Source: Pseudomonas sp. Marseille-Q3773 | GTDB lineage: Bacteria > Pseudomonadota > Gammaproteobacteria > Pseudomonadales > Pseudomonadaceae | Direction of reading: 5' to 3' | DNA: 64,000 nucleotides | NCBI RefSeq assembly: GCF_916618955.1 | Contig: NZ_OU745390.1 | Coordinates: forward strand, 4,216,001 to 4,280,000 | Part shown: positions 27,601-34,955 of the stretch, in pieces | Position numbering within the stretch: the stretch's first letter is position 1 | How the letters are laid out: every line of letters begins with the position of its first letter | Position numbers and translations under genes: made by a program | Notes under the pieces: model-generated | What the model was told of the DNA's origin: nothing | The model's database searches: none | Seen by the model: the letters and a program-made list of their open reading frames with translations, nothing else

Positions 27601-29660
27601 TGAGCTGCTACGCCTGCAACCACCTGGTTTCCGACTCGCTGTTCATGGGCCGCTACCTGCCGGAAGTGGTCGAGGAAGTGGCGCAAGGCCTGGCCACCGT
27701 GCGGCGCCACGGCTACCACGATGTCGAACAGATCCTGCAGGCCCAGCAAGCGTTCGTCGCCACCCTCGGCGGTATGCCCGGCCCGGCCTCGGCCGCTTAT
27801 TCAAAATCCCCTACCACGCGGTTCTTCCAGCACCTGTTCGCCGGCATGGGCGCCTTCTACATGGGCAATATTGCGCAGGCCATGCGCAACCTCGCATTGG
27901 CCGCTGACCACGCCTGGGCTGCACCGGCACACATCAACCTGGCCGACTACCACCTGTTCCGCGGCCTGGCGCTGGGCAGCCCGGAGGCCCCCGGCAACCT
28001 GGCCGACAAGCTGCGCGAGCTGCATACCCTGCGCGAGCGCTTCAGCCGCTGGGCCGGCTTCAACCAGGCCACCTTCCGCAACAAGCTGCTGCTGATCGAG
28101 GGCGTGATCGCCAAGCTCGAAGGCGACGGCCTGGCTGCGATCCGCTGCTTCGACCAGGCGCAGATCGCCGCTACTGCCGCCGGTTTCATCCACGAGCAGG
28201 CGCTGGCCCATGAACAACTGGCCGAGGTGTGCATTCCCAGCGGCCTGATTTCCGGCGCCAACCTGCACCTGCGTATCGCCCGCGACTGCTTCCATATCTG
28301 GGGGGCGAGCGGCAAGGTGCACCAGCTGGAGACGCTGCACCCGTTCCTGCGCACCCAGCCGATCCAGGAAACCTATCGCGCCACCCAGCAGGCCAGGCTG
28401 GACCTGGAAGCCGGTATCGAAGCCGCGCGCGCGTTGTCCGAGGAAGTGCTGCTCGAAGGCCTGATCGAAACCCTGATGGGCCACCTGACCCAGCACTCCG
28501 GCGCCGACCACGGCGCGCTGCTGATCGTCAGCGGTGCCGAGTTCCAGATGGCCGCCCTCGCCTACATCGATGATGACGGACTGCACGTGAGCATGGACAA
28601 CTGTCAGAGGTTCATGACCCAGGCGCCGCTGTCGGTCATCAACGCCACCATGCGCACCCGCAAGCCGCTGGTACTCAACGATGCCCTCAGCGATTGTCCG
28701 GAGGCTTTCCGCCAGCAGTTACAGGCGCGCAACGCCCGCTCGGTGCTGTGCCTGCCGCTGGTGATCCAGGGCGTGCTGATCGGCCTGGTATACCTGGAAA
28801 ACCGCCTGGTGCCGAACCTGTTCGGCAGCCAGCGCCTGGCCATGCTGGAAATCCTCGCCTCACAGGCAGCGGTGTCGCTGCAAACCGCCAAGTTCTATAC
28901 CCGCCTCGCCGAGGACAACCAGACGCGCGCCCAGATGGAAGCCGAATTGCGCCGCTCGCGGGCCGAATTGGCGCGCAGCGCGCACCTGCAGGTGATGAAC
29001 GAGCTGTCGGCCTCCATCGCCCATGAAATCAGCCAGCCGCTGCTGGGCATCGCTTCCAACGCCGCGGCCAGCCTGCGCTGGCTGAAACGCGCCGAGCCCA
29101 ACCTGGAAGAAGCGATTGCCGGCCTGGAAGACATCCGCAATGACAGCGAACGGGCCGCCAACATCGTGCGGGCGCTGCGGGCGTTGGCCAGGCAGTCGCC
29201 GATGCAACTCAAGGCGGTGAAGCTGGACGAACTGATCCGCGAGGTGGTGCGCCTGACCTCGGCCGATGCCGCCAGGAGCCGGGTCGACGTGCAGACGCAG
29301 TTGCAAGCCGGGGTGTGCGTGACAGCCGACCCGGTGCAGTTGCAGCAACTGATATACAACCTGATCACCAATGCCCTGGAGGCGCTGGCGGGTTATCGCA
29401 GTGATGGCGTGCTGCAGATTGCCTCGGCGTTGGTCGAGGGTGGCGTGGAGATCTGTGTGGACGACAACGGGCCGGGGATTGCTGCAGACGAGCGCGAGCG
29501 TGTCTTCGATGCGTTTCATACCACCAAGACCGGCGGCATGGGCATGGGTCTGGCGATCTGCAGCTCGGTGGCTCAGGCGCACGGCGGGCAATTGCAGGCC
29601 CTGGTGTCGCAGCTGGGTGGGTGCCGGATTCGTTTCACCTTGCCGGTGAATCCTTCCTAG
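24612..29660 (+). CDS. Giant pseudokinase-ATPase-GAF-histidine kinase
   Basis: A 1682-residue cytoplasmic sensor. Residues about 1-280 are a Ser/Thr kinase fold that keeps the LAPEQ and RRSDIYALGAILYQLLLGELP landmarks but has HGAL (137-140) where HRDL is expected and LGFF (155-158) where DFG is expected, so it is probably a pseudokinase. An AAA/STAND ATPase follows, with Walker A GAVGMGKSS (332-340) and Walker B LVLFFDDLQWAD. A long helical TPR-like region runs to about 1260. A GAF domain (about 1280-1420) precedes a coiled-coil and a histidine kinase with H1471 (SIAHEISQPL), N1587 (LITNALEAL), DNGPGI and GGMGMGLAI. It is the likely partner of the divergent regulators. Confidence 0.9.
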   Translation: MLDERLAHRPIDYDQSIDEGWLNRCEISALGQEGELSYFRLRDPATRQAWIAVRAPLEAPAACQRLERDYRLQLDPQWAVVPSAFVRSAEGPLLVYPAGRSVADLLADGPLALTPFLDIAVNAANALAQAHQHNVLHGALQPGHVCLHGHQRVRLGFFRADHAQRLSDQGAPLGNWAYLAPEQVCPHGSSSDRRSDIYALGAILYQLLLGELPLAGRDTQHWRQLHAGVQPRAACEVNGNVPQPLSLILAKALAKEPDARYQSARALAVDLAHCQRQWAATQTMAPFTPGCADPVAPSRVRLYGRSTEQQAIALLLKAMRRDSAPQVLLINGAVGMGKSSLVEAALKADTEGYRAVGKCNSLAQAVPYTPWVDILGALTTQLLAKNSQDLDTLRREILQRIKGHGRLLGKLAPDLQLILGPQPQLPAKLSRLGLHKELHAIIEFLQVFSRPGQPLVLFFDDLQWADDASRQLLAQLLAEAPDNLLLMFACNNDAPTSSPPLTIPATLRSTTLNLQPLGVEAVTALIGERYHVAPEDALPLAQRVHDKTAGNPFFINQILKAMVEDQLFTFDTHAMRWSWCLHAVARHCYADNVADLMIQRLARLPAAQRDLLRVASAAGSRCDQRLLRQVLAQPPGEPLKALIGAGFLQSGANGLSFTHDRVMEAAYALTPAPERASLHARIVLAMRQAWAGHLHEVLFELASQLQRASPCGFAADDCEAFLQLLREAASRARDRGAFEQTADYLHTAEQLLQHGASLESRTTHGFAIACMATECDIQLSRTSSAEARLTECRQRAHSALDQARACRLQALLCTLRGDYQVAIDSALSGLDLLGINPGRGVDWQQVEACHAHVQALVEQKGRHCLESLPRTDSEEVTVAISLLATLSSSFFVKDDICFLHLAKLMEMSLQHGVAPGSTYGMAWYGVMIAERFGAYHDGHAYCLAALKLIERHGLEADLTSALLALDQVSAWTSPMEFARRTALDAVHSTRLSGDLAMSCYACNHLVSDSLFMGRYLPEVVEEVAQGLATVRRHGYHDVEQILQAQQAFVATLGGMPGPASAAYSKSPTTRFFQHLFAGMGAFYMGNIAQAMRNLALAADHAWAAPAHINLADYHLFRGLALGSPEAPGNLADKLRELHTLRERFSRWAGFNQATFRNKLLLIEGVIAKLEGDGLAAIRCFDQAQIAATAAGFIHEQALAHEQLAEVCIPSGLISGANLHLRIARDCFHIWGASGKVHQLETLHPFLRTQPIQETYRATQQARLDLEAGIEAARALSEEVLLEGLIETLMGHLTQHSGADHGALLIVSGAEFQMAALAYIDDDGLHVSMDNCQRFMTQAPLSVINATMRTRKPLVLNDALSDCPEAFRQQLQARNARSVLCLPLVIQGVLIGLVYLENRLVPNLFGSQRLAMLEILASQAAVSLQTAKFYTRLAEDNQTRAQMEAELRRSRAELARSAHLQVMNELSASIAHEISQPLLGIASNAAASLRWLKRAEPNLEEAIAGLEDIRNDSERAANIVRALRALARQSPMQLKAVKLDELIREVVRLTSADAARSRVDVQTQLQAGVCVTADPVQLQQLIYNLITNALEALAGYRSDGVLQIASALVEGGVEICVDDNGPGIAADERERVFDAFHTTKTGGMGMGLAICSSVAQAHGGQLQALVSQLGGCRIRFTLPVNPS

Positions 29661-29666
29661 CCTGTA

Positions 29667-29702
29667 CCGGCCGCTTCGCGGATAGCCCCGCGAAGCGGCC
29701 GG
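29667..29702. terminator. Long hairpin between kinase gene and YcaC-type gene
   Basis: CCGGCCGCTTCGCGG and CCGCGAAGCGGCCGG form a nearly perfect 15-bp stem around ATAGC, between converging genes. It resembles a REP core (TTCGCGG) and may act as a transcript end. Confidence 0.6.
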
Positions 29703-29708
29703 CGCAGC

Positions 29709-30335
29709 TCAACGCGAGCTCAAGACCGCATAGCTGTTCATCAGGTTGCGATAGTTGGGGATGCGCTGCGACAGCAGGTTGCCCAGCCCCTCGATGTCGT
29801 TGCGCCAGTCGCGATGCAGTTCACAGGCCACCGAGAACCAGTTCATCATCTGCGCCCCCGCCTGGGTCATGCGCACCCAGGCCGCCTGCTGCACGGTCTC
29901 GTTGAAGGTGCCCGAGGCATCGGTGACCACGAACACTTCAAAGCCTTCCGCCAACGCCGACAGGGTCGGGAAGGCCACGCACACATCGGTTACCACACCG
30001 GCGATGATCAGCTGCTTGCGGCCAGTGGCCTTGATTGCCTTGACGAAATCTTCGTTGTCCCAGGCGTTGATCTGGCCGGGGCGGGCGATGTATGGCGCGT
30101 CCGGGAACATTTCTTTCAGCTCGGGCACCAGCGGGCCGTTCGGGCCTTGCTCGAAGCTGGTGGTGAGGATGGTCGGCAGGCCGAAGAACTTGGCCAGGTC
30201 GCCCAGGGCCAGCACGTTGTTCTTGAACTCGTTGGGCGAAAAGTCCTGCACCAGCGAGATCAGGCCGGTCTGGTGGTCGACCAGCAGCACCACGGCGTCG
30301 TCTTTGTTCAAGCGCTTGTAATCGGGTTGGCTCAT
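29709..30335 (-). CDS. YcaC-like isochorismatase-fold hydrolase, paralog 1
   Basis: A 208-residue cysteine hydrolase of the isochorismatase superfamily, close to E. coli YcaC. The catalytic aspartate is D20 in VVLLVDHQTGLI and the nucleophile cysteine lies in IAGVVTDVCVAFP near residue 119. The YcaC-specific ITTSFEQGPNGPLVPELK-like and IARPGQINAWDNEDF blocks are present. The substrate of this family is unknown. It differs from the two other copies in this window at many positions (for example VQQAAWVRMTQ), so it is an older paralog. A small AraC-type gene lies just upstream on the same strand. Confidence 0.9.
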   Translation of the reverse strand: MSQPDYKRLNKDDAVVLLVDHQTGLISLVQDFSPNEFKNNVLALGDLAKFFGLPTILTTSFEQGPNGPLVPELKEMFPDAPYIARPGQINAWDNEDFVKAIKATGRKQLIIAGVVTDVCVAFPTLSALAEGFEVFVVTDASGTFNETVQQAAWVRMTQAGAQMMNWFSVACELHRDWRNDIEGLGNLLSQRIPNYRNLMNSYAVLSSR

Positions 30336-30407
30336 GGGGGTGACTCCTTGGGTTGGGATAACGGGCCGGCACTGTCCGCAGGGGTTATACCGGCGGATAG
30401 CTTCGGC

Positions 30408-30788
30408 TTAAGAAAGTACCTGCGCCTGGCGCCACGCCTTCGGCGGCTGGCCGACCAGGCGGCTGAATGCGCGGGTGAAATGGGCCTGGTCGCAAAAGCC
30501 GCATTCCAGGCTCACGTGGGTGATGGGCGCTTCGGTGGCGAGCAGGCGCTTGGCCTTTTCCATGCGCGCCAGCAGGCGCCAGGCCTGGGGCGACAGGCCG
30601 GTAGCCACTTTGAACGCGCGGGAGAAATGGCTGCGAGTGAGGTTGCATACCGCGGCGATCTCGATGATCGACAACGGGCTGTGCAACATCAGTTCCTTGG
30701 CCCGGCGCAGCCGCGCGGGCGTTAGTGCGCCGGGGGTTTGCAGCGGCGCTTCGGGCGTCCCAGGGTGCATGGCGACTCTCCTGTTCAA
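30408..30788 (-). CDS. Short AraC-family regulator (DNA-binding domain only)
   Basis: A 126-residue protein that is almost entirely an AraC/XylS DNA-binding domain. Both helix-turn-helix units are present: SIIEIAAVCNLTRSHFSRAFK and ITHVSLECGFCDQAHFTRAF with the closing VGQPPKAWR. There is no sensor domain. It sits 73 bases upstream of the YcaC-like gene, co-directional with it, and is divergent from a GlxA-type regulator. The start could also be the internal methionine MHPGTPEAPL. Control of the hydrolase is a reasonable inference. Confidence 0.85.
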   Translation of the reverse strand: MNRRVAMHPGTPEAPLQTPGALTPARLRRAKELMLHSPLSIIEIAAVCNLTRSHFSRAFKVATGLSPQAWRLLARMEKAKRLLATEAPITHVSLECGFCDQAHFTRAFSRLVGQPPKAWRQAQVLS

Positions 30789-30950
30789 TGCAGAAAGTCT
30801 CGCCCCCGGCCCATGACAAAGTCCTGAGCCAAACCTGAATTGTTGTTAATTGTGCGCTGCTGGCCCAGGCTGTTTTGCCGATACCATAAGATGCGTTTCG
30901 TATTCAGCTTCTGGCCGCTGCCAGCGGCCGGCATTCAAGGCGAAAGAGGT

Positions 30951-31925
30951 ATGCAGGAAAAACCCGCCCACCGCACCGTGGCCATGGTGCTGTTCAACGA
31001 TGTGTTGCTGCTGGATGTCACCGGCCCCATGGATGCATTCGCCATCGCCAACCGGTTCCTGCCGGCAGAGCGGCAGTACCGGCTGCTGACCTTGGCCGAG
31101 GGGGAAGCGGCGGTACGCGGCTCATGCGGCCTGAAAGTGGTCGCTGACCGGCGCCTGGAAGACCTGCCAGAAGCCGTCGACCTGTTGCTGGTGCCAGGCG
31201 GCCCGGGCGCCTATGACATCGCCCTGCCCGGAATCGAGCGCTGGCTGCCCCAGGCCGTGCGCCGCGCCAGGCGCTTCGGCGCCATCTGTACCGGAGTGTT
31301 CCTGCTGGGGCGGGCCGGGTTGCTCGATGGCTATCGCTGCACCACCCACTGGAACTACGTGGAGCGGCTGGCACAGGCGTTTCCCCTGGCCAAGGTCGAA
31401 ACCGAGCAGATCTACGTGATAGACCGCTGCCTGATCACTTCGGGCGGCATCACCGCAGGTATCGACCTGGCGCTGGCGGTGGTCGCTGAAGACCACGGCA
31501 AGGCACTGGCCCTGGACGTGGCGAAAGTGCTGCTGGTCGCCCGCCATCGCCAGGGCGGGCAGACGCCCTACGGGCCGCTGCTGGCGGCGGTGCCGCGGGA
31601 TGACTCGCCGATTGCCCGGGTACAGGCGTACATCGTCGACCATATCGAGCAGGCGTTTACCGTACAGAAAATGGCCGACCTGGTGGCCATGAGCGGGCGC
31701 AACTTCGCCCGTACGTTCCAGCGCGAGGTGGGTATCACACCGTTGCAGTACCTGCAGAACGCGCGCATCGACCGGGCGCGCAAGCTGCTGGAAGGTAGCG
31801 ATCTGCCGTTGAAGGTGGTGGCCGCGCAGTGCGGGTTCGGCAGCGACCGGCATATGCGCAAGGTGTTCTGCGAGCGGATCGGCATGACGCCGGCGCAGTA
31901 TCGGGCGCAGTTCGGCGGCAGTTGA
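30951..31925 (+). CDS. GlxA-family AraC transcriptional regulator
   Basis: A 324-residue regulator with an N-terminal DJ-1/PfpI-like amidotransferase-type domain (VAMVLFNDVLLLDVTGPMDAF; LLLVPGGPGAYD; FGAICTGVFLLGRAG) and a C-terminal AraC domain (TVQKMADLVAMSGRNFARTFQ; KVVAAQCGFGSDRHMRKVF). The family includes GbdR, CdhR and ArgR-like regulators of amine catabolism; the ligand here is unknown. The start at 30951 follows AAAGAGG at good spacing, while the upstream extension to 30840 does not resemble the family. It is divergent from the short AraC gene, with a REP element after its stop. Confidence 0.9.
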   Translation: MQEKPAHRTVAMVLFNDVLLLDVTGPMDAFAIANRFLPAERQYRLLTLAEGEAAVRGSCGLKVVADRRLEDLPEAVDLLLVPGGPGAYDIALPGIERWLPQAVRRARRFGAICTGVFLLGRAGLLDGYRCTTHWNYVERLAQAFPLAKVETEQIYVIDRCLITSGGITAGIDLALAVVAEDHGKALALDVAKVLLVARHRQGGQTPYGPLLAAVPRDDSPIARVQAYIVDHIEQAFTVQKMADLVAMSGRNFARTFQREVGITPLQYLQNARIDRARKLLEGSDLPLKVVAAQCGFGSDRHMRKVFCERIGMTPAQYRAQFGGS

Positions 31926-31941
31926 GCCTGCAGGTCCAGTG

Positions 31942-31979
31942 TGCCGGCCTCTTCGCGGATTTACCCGCGAAAGGGCCGA
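31942..31979. repeat. REP element after GlxA-type gene
   Basis: Single P. putida-type REP: GCCGGCCTCTTCGCGG, ATTTA, CCCGCGAAAGGGCCG. The stem is intact but the TCCCACAGG tail is missing. Confidence 0.75.
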
Positions 31980-32106
31980 CACAGCTGTCACCTATTTCGG
32001 GACAATCTTTCTCCGCCCAGGCGGATTGTCTGCCTCCAGCCCGGCCCCCAGAATTGTCCGCCAAACTGATCTGACGCTGCCCCGGCAGCTCATGGAGTAC
32101 GAGCCA

Positions 32107-33894
32107 ATGCCACACGAAGGCAGCCTTCTGCAAACCGCGGTGATCTTCCTGCTCGCCGCAGTCCTCGCCGTCCCCCTGGCCAAGCGCCTGCAGCTGGGGG
32201 CCGTGCTCGGCTACCTGCTTGCCGGGGTGATCATCGGCCCGCAAGCACTCGGCCTGATCCGCGACACCGAAAGCGTGGCGCACATTTCCGAACTGGGCGT
32301 GGTCCTGCTGCTGTTCATCATCGGCCTGGAATTGTCGCCCAAGCGCTTGTGGCTGATGCGCAAGGCGGTGTTCGGTGTCGGTACTGCCCAGGTGCTGCTG
32401 ACCGGCGCAGTGATCGGCGCCATCGCGCTATTCGGCTTCAGCCAGACGCTACCGGCAGCCATCGTGCTCGGCCTGGGCCTGGCGTTGTCGTCCACCGCCC
32501 TCGGCCTGCAGAGCCTGGCCGAGAGCAAGCAGCTCAACGCGCCACACGGTCGCCTGGCGTTCGCCATCCTGTTGTTCCAGGACATTGCCGCAATCCCGCT
32601 GATCGCCCTGGTCCCGCTGCTGGCCGCCAGTGGCCCGGACACCAGCAGTGGCGACAGCCTGGGGCATGGCCTGAAGGTGTTCGCCAGCATTGCCGTGGTC
32701 ATTGTCGGTGGCCGTTACCTGCTGCGCCCGGTGTTTCGCACCGTGGCACGCACGCGCCTGCCGGAAGTGTCCACGGCCACCGCGCTGCTGGTAGTGATCG
32801 GCACCGCCTGGCTGATGGAACAGGCCGGTATCTCCATGGCCCTGGGTGCCTTCCTTGCCGGCCTGCTGCTGGCCGACTCGGAATACCGCCACGAGCTGGA
32901 ATCGCAGATCGAACCGTTCAAGGGCTTGTTGCTGGGGCTGTTTTTCATCAGCGTCGGCATGGGTGCCAACCTGCGCCTGCTGCTGGAGATGCCGCTGGTG
33001 CTGCTGGGCCTGACCCTGTTGCTGGTGGCGGTGAAGCTGGTGTTGCTGATCGGCGTCGGCCGCCTGGCCGGTGGCCTGAGCAACGCCAGCGCGCTGCGCC
33101 TGGGCATGGTGCTGGCCGCAGGTGGCGAGTTCGCCTTCGTGGTGTTCAAGCTGGGCAAGGACCAAGGCCTGTTCGATGCCCAGACCTACGACCTGCTGTT
33201 GATGACCATCACCCTGTCGATGGCGATTACCCCGCTGTTGATGATTGGCTGCGCCCGCGCCCTCAAGCGCCCGCAAGCGGTGCGTGAAGTGCCTGAGCAT
33301 TACAAGCAGATCCAGACCGACACGCCACGGGTAGTAATCGTCGGCATGGGCCGCATGGGCCAGATCGTCGCGCGCATCCTGCGCGCTCAGAAGATCCCGT
33401 TCATTGCCCTGGAAACCTCGGTGGACACCATCGAGATGACGCGTATGTTCGAGCAGGTGCCGGTGTTCTATGGCGACCCGCTGCGCCCCGAGGTGCTGCA
33501 TGCGGCCAAGGTGGGTGAGGCGGAGTACTTCATCATCACCATCGATGACCCGGAGGCCGCCATCCATACGGCAGAGCGGGTCAAACGCCTGTACCCGCAC
33601 CTGAAAGTGCTCGCCCGAGCGCGTAACCGCCAGCATGTGCACAAACTGGTGGATGCGGGTGCCGAACCGATTCGCGAGACGTTCTACTCCAGCCTCGAGA
33701 TGACCCGCCGGGCATTGGTGGGGCTGGGCTTGAGCGACGAGCAGGCGGCGGACCGCATCGAGCGGTTTACCCAGCATGACGAAGAGGTGCTGGTGGCCCA
33801 GGGGCAGGTGCGTGACGACCGGGCCAAGGTGATGCAGACGGCCAAGGAGGCGCGGGTGGAGTTGGAGCGGTTGTTTGCTTCGGATGCGGATTGA
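32107..33894 (+). CDS. CPA2 (KefB/KefC-type) cation:proton antiporter
   Basis: A 595-residue monovalent cation:proton antiporter-2 family protein. About twelve membrane helices occupy residues 1-390, with the family blocks LLAGVIIGPQALGLI, LLLFIIGLELSP, FQDIAAIPLIAL and FLAGLLLADSEYRHELES. An RCK-N (TrkA-N) domain follows from about 400, with the Rossmann motif VVIVGMGRMGQIVARIL. KefB/KefC export potassium under control by glutathione adducts, but no dedicated ancillary KefF/G gene is next to it. The start at 32107 is chosen for family similarity; ATG at 32092 is an alternative. Confidence 0.9.
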   Translation: MPHEGSLLQTAVIFLLAAVLAVPLAKRLQLGAVLGYLLAGVIIGPQALGLIRDTESVAHISELGVVLLLFIIGLELSPKRLWLMRKAVFGVGTAQVLLTGAVIGAIALFGFSQTLPAAIVLGLGLALSSTALGLQSLAESKQLNAPHGRLAFAILLFQDIAAIPLIALVPLLAASGPDTSSGDSLGHGLKVFASIAVVIVGGRYLLRPVFRTVARTRLPEVSTATALLVVIGTAWLMEQAGISMALGAFLAGLLLADSEYRHELESQIEPFKGLLLGLFFISVGMGANLRLLLEMPLVLLGLTLLLVAVKLVLLIGVGRLAGGLSNASALRLGMVLAAGGEFAFVVFKLGKDQGLFDAQTYDLLLMTITLSMAITPLLMIGCARALKRPQAVREVPEHYKQIQTDTPRVVIVGMGRMGQIVARILRAQKIPFIALETSVDTIEMTRMFEQVPVFYGDPLRPEVLHAAKVGEAEYFIITIDDPEAAIHTAERVKRLYPHLKVLARARNRQHVHKLVDAGAEPIRETFYSSLEMTRRALVGLGLSDEQAADRIERFTQHDEEVLVAQGQVRDDRAKVMQTAKEARVELERLFASDAD

Positions 33895-33915
33895 GGATTG
33901 GCGCATTGATTCAGG

Positions 33916-33938
33916 AAGAGGGCTCAGGCCCTCTTTTG
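33916..33938 (+). terminator. Terminator after the CPA2 antiporter gene
   Basis: Hairpin AGAGGGC / GCCCTCT followed by TTTTGTATTTTTT, 22 bases after the stop codon. Confidence 0.8.
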
Positions 33939-34110
33939 TATTTTTTGGCTTGAGATTGTCTGGGGCCGCGAAGCGGACCCAGTGCACAAAAATATCAGCA
34001 GCATCCTACTTCGTTGCGAGCCATTTCCTACTCAGTCGCACCATCTGACGAATTATCCTACGCGCCGTGTCGACGCCCGTCTGATTGTCTGGGGAAAGCC
34101 CGCTCTCTAG

Positions 34111-34305
34111 GCTTGCCGGGTCGCTGTCGGTTCAGCGATCGGGTGTGGAAACCCGGCAGGTAAATCGGAATAGCTGTTGTCATGGCAGCTGCGCGCGGGA
34201 GGCCGAATGGCCTGCCGGGGTTCCGATAGCCTGGCTTTCCACCCCGCGTGCAGCCGCCACCCTTCGCGTGGAAACGGATGGTGCCGGCCAACCTCTATCG
34301 GAGTT
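34111..34305 (+). ncRNA. Structured leader upstream of a DUF6124/DUF3077-like gene
   Basis: About 195 bases with many exact complementary segments: TGCCGGGT (34114-34121) with ACCCGGCA (34151-34158); TCGCTG with CAGCGA (34121-34138); ATCGGAA (34164-34170) with TTCCGAT (34221-34227), enclosing AGCTG/CAGCT and AGGCC/GGCCT hairpins; and TTTCCAC (34236-34242), which can pair with GTGGAAA at either 34145-34151 or 34268-34274. From memory, a similar leader precedes small genes of this type across Pseudomonas; a name is not known to me. A cis-regulatory RNA or small RNA is the inference. Confidence 0.5.
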
Positions 34306-34310
34306 TGGCT

Positions 34311-34603
34311 ATGAAAAAAATTGTCCCCAATCCACCTCTTCCCGACACCAAAGAGCGCGCTTTCAGCCGCTGCGATGCCGGCCATCCACCTTTGTTCACA
34401 GTAAACCCGGGCGTCTCTGCCCACGACGCCCTGGTGCATGTCGCCCAGTACCTACGCGGCGCCTACGACTGTGGCTACAAAGCCCTGGAACACCTGATGA
34501 AACCGGCAAGAGCTTGTTCTGGAGCAACCTGAATGCGCTCGAAATGGCAGAAGGATTGGTTGAGGCATTGCTGGATGGGATTGAGTCGCAGCCCATGAAT
34601 TGA
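34311..34603 (+). pseudogene. DUF6124/DUF3077-like small gene, frameshifted
   Basis: The start MKKIVPNPPLPDTKE and FTVNPGVSAHDALVHVAQYL are typical of a Pseudomonas-specific small protein family (DUF6124/DUF3077, function unknown). The frame ends early at 34532 after KALEHLMKPARACSGAT. The next frame continues the expected C-terminus, DETGKSLFWSNLNALEMAEG to MN at 34603. The break is near 34494-34500, where CTGATGAAACC would read through as CTGGATGAAACC, so one G appears missing. Either the gene is inactive or the assembly has an error here. A CGGAG ribosome-binding site precedes the ATG, and the structured leader lies directly upstream. Confidence 0.65.
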
Positions 34604-34613
34604 TGCGGTCTTT

Positions 34614-34652
34614 GCTGGCCTCTTCGCGGGTGAACCCGCTCCCACAGGGGGT
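34614..34652. repeat. Single REP element
   Basis: CTGGCCTCTTCGCGGGTGAACCCGCTCCCACAGG-type P. putida REP with complete stem and tail, just after the frameshifted gene. The opposite REP partner seen at other sites is absent. Confidence 0.8.
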
Positions 34653-34897
34653 GTGTTGAAGGGAATGTCAGTACCAGTCACAGAAAAGGGCCACTGTTTC
34701 CAGTGGCCCCATCTGATGCTTGATATTCATATACACACCCTCAAGCCGGGGTATGGAGGTCTCACCCTACACTGATGATTCAGCCATCGGTGGGGTTCCT
34801 GATCCAGTTACTGCCGCTGAATGACAACTGGCTTCGCACTCGGGTGAAACGCTAACAACGCCCTCCATACAGGTCAACGGCTGGAACAAAGTGCAAC
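34653..34897. other. Intergenic stretch without a recognisable gene
   Basis: A hairpin GGGCCACTG-TTTC-CAGTGGCCC (34688-34709) is preceded by AAAA, so on the minus strand it looks like a terminator although no gene is visible between it and the ycaC terminator. The rest (about 34720-34890) shows no convincing open frame. Confidence 0.45.
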
Positions 34898-34936
34898 AAA
34901 AAAGGCCGGTTTCCTGCAGAGGAAGCCGGCCTTTTT
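34898..34936. terminator. Strong terminator after ycaC copy 2
   Basis: Six A, a 12-bp stem GGCCGGTTTCCT / AGGAAGCCGGCC (one G-U) with a GCAG loop, then five T. It works in either direction and ends the ycaC copy on the minus strand. Confidence 0.85.
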
Positions 34937-34955
34937 GCATTCAACTAACGGGCTG

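Noticed and set aside
32449..33987. A 512-codon minus-strand frame opposite the CPA2 antiporter
   Set aside because: Low-complexity Gln/His-rich shadow; runs past the terminator without family similarity.
34085..34310. The plus-strand frame across the structured leader (…VETRQVNR…GVPIAWLSTPRAA)
   Set aside because: Similar peptide strings appear as hypothetical proteins in Pseudomonas, but they coincide with RNA stems. I read it as a translated structured leader, not a gene.
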